A stretch of 15,354 nucleotides of DNA, taken from NCBI GenBank assembly GCA_964396535.1, contig CAYNFT010000050.1:1-15354 (forward strand). The letters are read 5' to 3'. This document shows positions 1 through 5,841 of this stretch, piece after piece. The notes under the pieces are model-generated. The model was given only the letters and a program-made list of their open reading frames with translations. It had not been told where the DNA came from and made no database searches. Each line of letters begins with the position of its first letter. The first letter of the stretch is position 1. The translations under genes were made by a program, and so were the position numbers. Origin of the DNA: CAYNFT01 sp964396535 (GTDB lineage: Bacteria > Chloroflexota > Dehalococcoidia > Dehalococcoidales > UBA2162).

Positions 1-472
1 AGGCTAACACCGAGTTTCCCTCAGCAGCGAATTTCGATAGAAACAGCCTCATGAATCGGAACACTTCCTCCTTGTTAAAAAGATAGGGTGACGTCAGGGA
101 ATCAAAAGAGAGAAGAATATCCCGCCTGCCAATTCTCTCCTGCAGCTTGGCGATAGCCATGCTGATGCTGTTCAGGTCTTCACAGTTAGCACCTATGGTG
201 TCTGGCTGTTCTGGGGTTCTTACACCCACCGTCTCGCCAAAGGCATCAACAAAGCTTAATGCCCCAGGCGGAAGCTCCCCTAACCCTTTTTCTCTGAGAA
301 GACCTATGACCTCAGCCGGGCCGTGCTCAGTGGTGACGTAAACCACTGGTTTTTCCATGGCCAAGTTATTGAGCACCACCTGGTGGCAGAAGGTGGACTT
401 TCCTGCTCCCGGAGGCCCTGAGAGCAGAATCAGACTCTCTTTAGGTACCTCCTGAATTTCGGCCAGGGACAT
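1..472 (-). CDS. KaiC/RecA-like P-loop ATPase, C-terminus cut by window edge
   Basis: Reading the minus strand from the ATG at 472 gives 157 open codons that run off the window at position 1. Residues about 19-27 form a Walker A loop (GPPGAGKST), and near residues 125-135 there is a Walker B-like hydrophobic strand ending in Asp (DILLSFDS). Both are typical of KaiC/RadA-family single-domain ATPases. The start is secure: a TAG stop sits directly before the ATG in the same frame, and a GGAGG ribosome-binding site at 479-483 begins right after the TAA of the upstream kaiC-like gene, only 11 bp away. The two ATPases are therefore almost certainly co-transcribed and may form mixed oligomers. The family assignment rests on the P-loop, strand order and neighbour; partner and biological role are unknown. 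Confidence 0.8.
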   Translation of the reverse strand, partial: MSLAEIQEVPKESLILLSGPPGAGKSTFCHQVVLNNLAMEKPVVYVTTEHGPAEVIGLLREKGLGELPPGALSFVDAFGETVGVRTPEQPDTIGANCEDLNSISMAIAKLQERIGRRDILLSFDSLTSPYLFNKEEVFRFMRLFLSKFAAEGNSVLA

Positions 473-483
473 CTATGGCCTCC

Positions 484-1224
484 TTACTTAAACACGGTCA
501 GGTTTGGATATATTTCTATACCACTATTGGTAATATTATACGGTCGTGGCTGATTGTCAACCTCCAGGCCACGCATTTTCTCTACTTGGAACATCCTTGT
601 TAACCTATCGTCTTTCATGACGGTGCGCAGCAGGATAACCCCTTGAGCCAGATACTCTTCGAATTGATGCTCTCTTTCCAAGCCTGTGCCTCTTAGTTCA
701 GAGATTAACAGGTTAGTGCAGCCAGTTTTTCTAAAATCAGCTATCAGGTCTCTCATGGCATATATGCGCTCAACTTCGTCAGGGTACTGGAGGGTGAAGA
801 TAGTAATGGGGTCAATGACCACCCTCTTGGCTTGAACTTCATCAATACCTTCTCTGATTGCTTCCAGCAGTTTGATTAGCTTGAACTCTTTCATTCCCAG
901 CTGTATGAGACCAGCTTTTTCTGAGGATGCCACGCGGATTGGAGAAACGTTAATGAAAGCGAGCTTTTTCTCCTCCTCAAGCTTACCAAGGTCCCATCCA
1001 AACTTTGACATATTCTTCTTCACGTCCTCCGGGTCCTCATCCAGTGAGATATAGATACCTGGCTCGCCATGCTCAGTAGCCCCTTTGTAGAGAAACTGCA
1101 TGGCGAAGGTGGTCTTTCCACTGCCAGGCCCTCCGGCAACTAAAATACTGTGACCTCTTGGTATGCCTCTCTCCCCAAGAATCTTGTCAGCACCGGGAAT
1201 ACCAGTTGGAATATAATCATCCAT
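484..1224 (-). CDS. Single-domain KaiC-like ATPase
   Basis: A protein of 246 residues from the chosen ATG. It opens with the family signature of a target-binding N-terminus (YIPTGIPGADKILG), followed by Walker A GGPGSGKTT at about residues 31-39. Next comes the acidic pair region (SLDEDPEDV, where KaiC carries its catalytic glutamates) and a Walker B strand (RVVIDPITIF). Circadian KaiC has two such domains; this has one, as in the many single-domain KaiC-like signalling ATPases of archaea and some bacteria, whose functions are mostly unproven. A GTG at 1233 would add three residues, but the GAGAGGTG at 1232-1239 then works better as the ribosome-binding site for ATG 1224 (6-nt spacing). A conspicuous inverted repeat ends at 1240, right upstream of this site. 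It is followed by a second P-loop ATPase gene 11 bp downstream. Confidence 0.88.
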   Translation of the reverse strand: MDDYIPTGIPGADKILGERGIPRGHSILVAGGPGSGKTTFAMQFLYKGATEHGEPGIYISLDEDPEDVKKNMSKFGWDLGKLEEEKKLAFINVSPIRVASSEKAGLIQLGMKEFKLIKLLEAIREGIDEVQAKRVVIDPITIFTLQYPDEVERIYAMRDLIADFRKTGCTNLLISELRGTGLEREHQFEEYLAQGVILLRTVMKDDRLTRMFQVEKMRGLEVDNQPRPYNITNSGIEIYPNLTVFK

Positions 1225-1239
1225 TATATTCACCTCTCT

Positions 1240-1318
1240 TGGTATTAGGTGGAATAGATGAACCTATATCAGCATAGGCATCAACTATCTTATCTTGGGA
1301 TAGAAGCACCTAATACCA
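1240..1318 (-). promoter_or_regulatory. Inverted-repeat leader element, possible three-way-junction RNA, upstream of the KaiC-like gene
   Basis: A perfect 12-bp inverted repeat, TGGTATTAGGTG at 1240-1251 and its complement at 1307-1318, encloses 55 nt. Read on the minus strand, the enclosed part can form two more helices: CTATC with GATAG (loop of 9), and GATG-CCTAT with ATAGG-TT-CATC (loop GCTGAT). The layout is therefore a closing stem with two inner hairpins, ending one nucleotide before the GAGAGG ribosome-binding site of the kaiC-like gene. The pairing is seen directly. A role as a structured 5' leader, or instead as a DNA operator, is inference, and I recognise no known riboswitch class. 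Confidence 0.4.
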
Positions 1319-1495
1319 TAGTGTCATCATAATATAATTCAATCAACGCCTAACGTCAATAGTGTAGTTGAGGTTACTTAAATAGGATGCTTGAAGGGGC
1401 GTTGAATCAGTACGTTTCGTAGGGTCGAGAGAATTGAACGTTCCGCTATGAAGCACAAACGAGGTGCACAAAACATGCTAAAGTGAAATATAGCC

Positions 1496-2077
1496 TCAAT
1501 CGGTCTTCTGGTATTTTCCCATATACTCTGATTTGGTCTGCTTGTGTTCAATTTCTCTTAAACCCGCATCTGACAGTAGAGCCCGTATTTCATCGACAGG
1601 CATACCATGTGACTCCTTTATTGGTTCTCTAATGAAGAGTAGGCCGCCTGCCTTCAACTTCTGAGATAGTATCTTCACAATATCTTGTCTCTCGGCTGGA
1701 GCTATATCATGGACAACATGAATCGTTGAGATAACATCGAATGACGCATCAGGTATGTCCAGTCCCCTGATATCCCCCGATTTACATTCAACATTAGAGT
1801 ATTTCTCCAGCCTTTTCCTGGCCTTCGTTATCCAGTAACGTGATACATCGATACATGTGAGATATCCATTTTCACTAAGGAGATTGGCAAGACATCGTGA
1901 ACCGGCCCCACCCCCACAGCCGAAGTCAAGCACCTTTTCATTCCCTTTCAAGCCGAAAGTCTTATAGTAGGGATTATACAGTAAAGGTCCTCCAAGAAGA
2001 CCTTTGAGCATATCTTCTAATACAAATAGAATGGAGGGGTGCTCGAAGTCGTATCCTTTAAACTCATAGTCACTCAT
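1496..2077 (-). CDS. Class I SAM-dependent methyltransferase
   Basis: A protein of 193 residues with the Rossmann-type SAM-binding core. Motif I, VLDFGCGGGAG, is at about residues 49-59, an acidic residue after strand 2 (CIDVS) lies near 77, and the strand 4 region SFDVISTIHVVHD and post-motif KAGGLLFIREP are also present. Such enzymes transfer the methyl group of SAM to a small molecule or protein; the substrate cannot be told from the sequence. It is slightly short for the fold, and its last 15 residues are polar. The start ATG at 2077 has a GAGGAG ribosome-binding site at 2085-2090. A second methyltransferase gene lies 49 bp upstream on the same strand, so the two are probably co-transcribed. 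After the stop there is a 271-bp gap before the kaiC-like gene. Confidence 0.85.
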   Translation of the reverse strand: MSDYEFKGYDFEHPSILFVLEDMLKGLLGGPLLYNPYYKTFGLKGNEKVLDFGCGGGAGSRCLANLLSENGYLTCIDVSRYWITKARKRLEKYSNVECKSGDIRGLDIPDASFDVISTIHVVHDIAPAERQDIVKILSQKLKAGGLLFIREPIKESHGMPVDEIRALLSDAGLREIEHKQTKSEYMGKYQKTD

Positions 2078-2126
2078 GTTTAGGCTCCTCTTATTTAATT
2101 AGTAATATTGAAATCCTTGTGCGCTG

Positions 2127-2798
2127 TTATCTCTTTTCCATAACAAAGCACACTGAGGTATTACGCTCAGGATTCTGCTTGAACATGTCTATCTCCCGCT
2201 GTGCTTGGTGAAGTGCTTCAAGAAGCTCTGAGTCATCATTGTATTTAGTGTGAGTCTCATTAACCAGCTTTACGAGAGGAGCAAAGTATTCAGCCCACCA
2301 TGTGTCTTCATCCAGCACAAAATGGCCAAGTAACTCATAGCCACAATTTGAAATCTGTTTTAGTTTCTCTTCAACATTGCCTTTTTCGTCGTGAACTACC
2401 ATAAAACCGCTCGGCTTAAGGAAGCGCTTCCACTCTCGGAGTCCCCTTTCGAAGCCGATTACGAATATGGAGCCCTCGGACCAGATGATATCGAAACTTT
2501 CATCCGGGAAATCCATATCGAATAATGAGCAGTTCAAGGTCTTAACTCGGTCTGATAACCCCGCCTTTTCGATTTTCCTGTTAAGTCTATCCAGGACAGT
2601 CTGGTCGATGTCTATTCCTATTATTTCCCCATTACTTAACCTCGCTAGTTCCATAGTCGGGATGCCAGAACCACAACCCACGTCCAGAATTCGTGGCTTA
2701 TCCAGTTGTGGAAGCATCCGAAACGCCTTTCTCGTGTATTTAAGAAGGCGTTTTCTTATCATATCCCTTCGCACCTGGAATTGTGCTTCTTTAGTCAC
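2127..2798 (-). CDS. Class I SAM-dependent methyltransferase
   Basis: A soluble methyltransferase of about 223 residues. Motif I, ILDVGCGSGIP, falls near residues 37-47, the acidic ribose-binding strand GIDIDQ follows, and the FDIIWSEGSIFVIG segment matches the motif IV region of ubiquinone/menaquinone-type methyltransferases. I chose the GTG at 2796-2798 because AGGAGGG lies 9 nt upstream (2808-2814) and the conserved part of the protein begins there. An upstream GTG at 2858 would add 20 residues but has no visible ribosome-binding site and lies deep in the preceding gene. With the chosen start the gene overlaps the stop of the upstream membrane-protein gene by 8 nt (GTGACTAA), a layout typical of translational coupling. 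The substrate is unknown. Confidence 0.83.
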   Translation of the reverse strand: MTKEAQFQVRRDMIRKRLLKYTRKAFRMLPQLDKPRILDVGCGSGIPTMELARLSNGEIIGIDIDQTVLDRLNRKIEKAGLSDRVKTLNCSLFDMDFPDESFDIIWSEGSIFVIGFERGLREWKRFLKPSGFMVVHDEKGNVEEKLKQISNCGYELLGHFVLDEDTWWAEYFAPLVKLVNETHTKYNDDSELLEALHQAQREIDMFKQNPERNTSVCFVMEKR

Positions 2799-3459
2799 TG
2801 TGACCTTCCCTCCTAGAACCGGGCCAGTTGCTCTTAGAGCCCCCGTGTGATTGTGCACGCCAACATATGCTACCTATAGTAATGTAGAGTACTAGTGCTG
2901 CAGCAGCTACCCCATACAGTCCCCATCCAGAAGGAATAGCGGTAGCCCCAATGAAAATGATGGCAGCGCCAAAGGCAATTATCCGGACTATACCTTTAAG
3001 AATCCCAGCGTGAATCAGTCCGATCACCTGAGTTATAAGACCAAGACTAAATAGTACGGATGCTGCGATAAATACTCCACTCACCCAAATACCACTACCT
3101 TCAAAAAATGTCAGCGCTATACCACCACCCGCTACTGTTGCCAATGGGCCAATACCATCAGCACCGAGACCAAAAGCATACAATGCGCTGCCGATAGCAA
3201 TTAGAGAAAAACTTGTTACACCAGAGGTAGCCTGTCCTCTTTCCGAGAGGTAGTGATAAATAGAATACGCAGCTAGGCTTGCGAACCCGAAGGCTACTGC
3301 ACTAATCAAGTGTCCCCAGAACCAACGTGCTGTCTGGCTGACTGCTTGCTCTGCTAGGACATGGTTTGAGTAGTCCGACACAATGGGGATAGTTAAAATA
3401 CCAATGGCAAGAACAATTGGGAATACCAAAATAGGAACTATATAGAGTCGACTGTACAT
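2791..3459 (-). CDS. Six-helix integral membrane protein of unknown function
   Basis: A protein of 222 residues that is strongly hydrophobic throughout, with about six predicted membrane helices: near residues 5-27, 48-67, 82-100, 103-150 (two) and 157-200 (one or two). The C-terminal 20 residues are polar and basic. A His in helix 2 (GHLIS) and the Gly-rich loop GLGADGIGPLATVAGGG are the most distinctive segments. I do not recognise the family. The ribosome-binding site before ATG 3459 is weak. Its 3' end overlaps the following methyltransferase gene by 8 nt, so the two products are probably made in a fixed ratio. A 147-bp gap separates it from the next gene upstream. Gly-rich membrane segments with a single His could suggest a membrane sensor or lipid-handling partner, but nothing proves this. 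Confidence 0.72.
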   Translation of the reverse strand: MYSRLYIVPILVFPIVLAIGILTIPIVSDYSNHVLAEQAVSQTARWFWGHLISAVAFGFASLAAYSIYHYLSERGQATSGVTSFSLIAIGSALYAFGLGADGIGPLATVAGGGIALTFFEGSGIWVSGVFIAASVLFSLGLITQVIGLIHAGILKGIVRIIAFGAAIIFIGATAIPSGWGLYGVAAAALVLYITIGSICWRAQSHGGSKSNWPGSRREGHSD

Positions 3460-3606
3460 CGTTGTAATCTATTGTCTTTCTATTCTTTCTTCAGTCTTGC
3501 GGGACTTGTGTGTCTTAGCAAGCGCCAGTGAAAGTGGCTAAGCATTCTTTATCAATCGACGCTATGAAGTATAGTGATGCTAGAATCCACAGATTGCAAA
3601 GAGCTG

Positions 3607-4137
3607 TCAGCTACCCCTACTTATTCTTCTTCGACGCAATAATCTAACAATACCCAAGATAAAATTCATTCCTGGCACTCTTTGCATATAGGCTATATAG
3701 TCGTCACCGAATTTCTCAATCAGGCGCTTGTCCTCCTCTTTGGTACCAAGGTAGAGGAGTATTGAACCTATAACGCCCAGTACGGCAAACAGCCAGTGCG
3801 GGTACAATAACAGTGTGGTGATGAATATGGCGTAAATCCCGCCGGTGTATTGGGGATGTCTAACAACTGCATAGATACCCGTACTAACCAGATGCGTAGT
3901 ATCGACAAATGATTTCCCCCTGCCAACACCACCCCGTCGCGGGAACATGACTATTGGAGCCATAACCAGCACCATGCCAAATGCCCATACAATCCCACCG
4001 ATGATGTTCGTTGGGAGGTATGATTCGACTTCAATGACACCTGTCAAGACGAGAGGATTGGCCGGGAAACAAACGATACTCAGGATAGTGAAAACCATCG
4101 TCAAGCAGAAGTCTTTTCTATTATTAAACCATCTCAT
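3607..4137 (-). CDS. Isoprenylcysteine carboxyl methyltransferase / PEMT-like membrane methyltransferase
   Basis: A membrane enzyme of 176 residues. Hydrophobic helices lie near residues 11-30, 43-65 and 98-131. The SAM-binding signature of the ICMT/phospholipid methyltransferase superfamily is clear: GIYAVVRHPQYTGG at about 87-100, then EEDKRLIEKFGDDYIAYM at 134-151, where RHP and the EE pair bind SAM. Bacterial members methylate lipids or small molecules rather than prenyl proteins; the substrate is not evident here. Translation starts at ATG 4137, preceded by an AAGGAG site about 9 nt away. The tail after residue 160 is very Arg-rich (RLLRRRRISR), as expected for a cytoplasmic end. It sits 44 bp downstream of a four-helix membrane-protein gene in the same direction. 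Confidence 0.85.
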   Translation of the reverse strand: MRWFNNRKDFCLTMVFTILSIVCFPANPLVLTGVIEVESYLPTNIIGGIVWAFGMVLVMAPIVMFPRRGGVGRGKSFVDTTHLVSTGIYAVVRHPQYTGGIYAIFITTLLLYPHWLFAVLGVIGSILLYLGTKEEDKRLIEKFGDDYIAYMQRVPGMNFILGIVRLLRRRRISRGS

Positions 4138-4181
4138 TGTCCGGCTCCTTCCATGTAAAACTTGGCAAATATGGAAGCAGG

Positions 4182-4568
4182 CTATCCTTCTTGCCTTGAC
4201 CGCCGCCAGGCGTAAAGCAGCAACACGCCAGCGACGAGGTATGGCAATCCCAACATTGACCAGGCCATGAAGTGATTACGCCCAGCGCAAATACCAATAT
4301 GCACACCTAGTGCTGCCGATGTTATGACCAGCAGTATACCAGCCGGTAGGTCTCGCCACCAGGACAGAATGCAGCCAGCGAGTGCGACTATGCCAATTAT
4401 TCCTAACGTAGCGCCTTCTATAGACGTTGCTGCAAAGCCCTCTGAAAGGAATTCACCGACAGCTTCGCCAATAAGCATGGTCCCTAAGAAGACCGTTATA
4501 ATGAGGCAGATTATCCGTGCTGCCCATCTCAGTCGTTTCGCAAGTTGGTCTACACTTTTAACTGACAT
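4182..4568 (-). CDS. Small four-helix membrane protein, unknown function
   Basis: A protein of 128 residues with four hydrophobic helices (roughly residues 16-36, 48-68, 73-92 and 100-120) and a basic ends-in topology: Lys/Arg before helix 1 and WRRSRQ at the C-terminus. The WWRDLPAG turn between helices 2 and 3 and a His in helix 3 are reminiscent of short uncharacterised four-helix membrane proteins common in Chloroflexota. I cannot name the family with assurance. ATG 4568 is preferred; an in-frame GTG at 4577 would add three residues, and the GGTG there could instead act as a weak ribosome-binding site. It lies 28 bp after the small gene upstream and 44 bp before the ICMT-like gene, so it is part of the same transcription unit. 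Confidence 0.68.
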   Translation of the reverse strand: MSVKSVDQLAKRLRWAARIICLIITVFLGTMLIGEAVGEFLSEGFAATSIEGATLGIIGIVALAGCILSWWRDLPAGILLVITSAALGVHIGICAGRNHFMAWSMLGLPYLVAGVLLLYAWRRSRQEG

Positions 4569-4596
4569 CTGTTGCACCAGAGTAGCATAGTGAATC

Positions 4597-4875
4597 CTAA
4601 GTTACAATTGTTTCCATCGTGTATTTAGGTACACCTTCCTCCAGGTAGACCGTGAATCGTAGTCTTTTCCCCTCCATGAGCTGTCTCTCAGAGTCTGCTC
4701 GAAGTTTTTTGAAATCGGCTGTTTCAAGGAAAAGCCTGAGAACCTCCGATTTCTCTTCCAGCTCTTTGTTACCTTTTCCAGGTGTAAGAAGCTGTTTCAA
4801 AACCGATGCATGTTCTCTTTTAGCTACCGTTTCAATACAGTGGTCAAGGTCTGGAACCAGTTCAATTCTGAGCAT
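4597..4875 (-). CDS. Small soluble protein of unknown function
   Basis: A soluble, charged protein of 92 residues. It has an N-terminal beta-like segment (LRIELVP), a long helical middle rich in Lys/Glu/Leu (about residues 18-68), and a C-terminal strand pair (LRFTVYLEEGVPKYTMETIV). The pattern recalls small alpha/beta proteins, but I do not recognise a family and see no catalytic motif or cysteine pair. The ribosome-binding site upstream of ATG 4875 is weak (GAAGAGA, about 12 nt away). It is the first gene of the minus-strand run, 28 bp ahead of the four-helix membrane protein. The coding assignment rests on an open frame, its position in the operon and natural-looking protein composition; the opposite-strand ORF over the same bases looks unprotein-like. 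Confidence 0.55.
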   Translation of the reverse strand: MLRIELVPDLDHCIETVAKREHASVLKQLLTPGKGNKELEEKSEVLRLFLETADFKKLRADSERQLMEGKRLRFTVYLEEGVPKYTMETIVT

Positions 4876-5209
4876 AACTTATTCGTCTCTTCGCCTGACA
4901 ATATGATAGCTTATAGCATTCATATTAATATAACATAGGTATTTGCGTTATTCATAGAGAATATGTCTTCAAACTCTTAAGCTAGCCGCACCGAGGCATA
5001 CATTGGATACAATTCTCTCTCATATTTTTGCTCCTATCTATGAAATAAACCGCGTCACAATAGAGCCAGCCACTAATACAATCGCTCCATGATACATGCC
5101 CGTTCTGGGCGCCCGCATCATAGCCATGCCTTTCACCAGGTGCTAAATCCGAATGATTTACAGGTCAAAGACACTAGTGGTAACCTTCGCTCCTCAACTG
5201 ATATAGGAC
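4876..5209. other. 334-bp divergent intergenic region without an intact gene
   Basis: The part next to the minus-strand operon (4900-4960) is very AT-rich and contains the palindrome ATATTAATAT at 4922-4931, so the operon promoter probably lies there. I could not fix a convincing -35/-10 pair. The middle holds a possible decayed coding remnant on the minus strand (listed separately). Between 5142 and 5209 I see nothing clear, and no strong promoter before the plus-strand gene at 5210. Confidence 0.5.
4969..5127 (-). pseudogene. Possible decayed N-terminus of a polysaccharide flippase (SpoVB/MVF-like)
   Basis: From an ATG at 5127 the minus strand reads 29 codons ending in GAIVLVAGSIVTRFIS, then TAG at 5038-5040. 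In the same frame it continues through a second stop (TGA) with IGAKI and ERIVSNVCLGAAS. Read across the stops this resembles the first membrane helix and following loop of SpoVB/MurJ-superfamily flippases (a GAI-L-A-xx-I-x-RF-I-GxIYRIVLSxxLGA pattern). No later part of such a protein is present. The similarity is judged by eye over about 40 residues only and may be chance. Confidence 0.28.
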
Positions 5210-5839
5210 ATGATGTATAATGAAGCACAGTTAATCTTCAGAAGGCGGCTGCCAAAACTGGAGAAAACCTCCGTTGGATTTGCCATCGTTGCCACCGGCT
5301 TTATGGGGATGGCTTTCAGCATGGTTTTAATCCTTGCCTTTCAGAGCTTATTTGGTTATGTATACCAGATGATTGCCTTGATAATCGCCGCTTTCATGCT
5401 CGGTATAGCTTTAGGAAGCACCACTATGAGCCACCTCATGCACCATGTCACAAATGATAAATCTCTCCTCATAAAGCTAGAGTCTGCGGTTTTGGCATAT
5501 TCTGCTCTGGTTCCGATAGTGCTGGTAGTTTTTCATTCTCACCTGGGACAGCCTGTCATATCTGTTCTTGTCCAAGTAGTCATTCTCATTCTCAGCGTGA
5601 TTCCTGGAATTCTTGTCGGTGCCGAGTTTCCCTTAGCCAACAAGATTTACCTTAAAGGTACGGGCTCAGTTGGTCAGGTAAGTGGAACGCTTTATGCTTG
5701 CGACCTTCTTGGCTCCTGGATTGCTGCACTTTTTGTAAGTATCTGGCTAATTCCAGTGCTTGGTATCCTAAACACCTGCATTCTCATAGCCTGTCTTAAG
5801 GTGGTCAGCCTTTTTCTGGTAGCTACTTCAAAGCTGTAG
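5210..5839 (+). CDS. Membrane half of a spermidine-synthase-like protein (catalytic half missing)
   Basis: A protein of 209 residues with about six membrane helices. The segments FGYVYQMIALIIAAFMLGIA, VGAEFPLANKIYL and VSGTLYACDLLGSWIAALFV are hallmarks of the membrane domain of the large fused MFS/spermidine-synthase-like proteins. In those proteins a soluble aminopropyltransferase domain with a SAM-binding fold is attached. None of that domain is visible in any frame on either side: an in-frame TAG stands at 5204-5206 just before the start, and the protein stops at 5837-5839. The ribosome-binding site is poor. The gene is therefore probably a fragment or a stand-alone half whose function is uncertain. 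Its TAG and the TAG of the convergent propeller gene are only 2 bp apart, which leaves no room for a terminator between them. Confidence 0.65.
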   Translation: MMYNEAQLIFRRRLPKLEKTSVGFAIVATGFMGMAFSMVLILAFQSLFGYVYQMIALIIAAFMLGIALGSTTMSHLMHHVTNDKSLLIKLESAVLAYSALVPIVLVVFHSHLGQPVISVLVQVVILILSVIPGILVGAEFPLANKIYLKGTGSVGQVSGTLYACDLLGSWIAALFVSIWLIPVLGILNTCILIACLKVVSLFLVATSKL

Positions 5840-5841
5840 AC

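Noticed and set aside
2467..2850. Plus-strand open frame of 127 codons opposite the second methyltransferase
   Set aside because: The opposite strand encodes a clear methyltransferase; this frame has no ribosome-binding site or domain.
2799..2858. Upstream GTG start at 2858 for the second methyltransferase
   Set aside because: No ribosome-binding site, and it would create a 68-bp overlap; GTG 2798 has AGGAGGG upstream and an 8-bp overlap.
3514..3542. Hairpin CTTAGC...GCTAAG between two minus-strand genes
   Set aside because: Only six base pairs with a 17-nt loop and no U tract; not enough to call a terminator.
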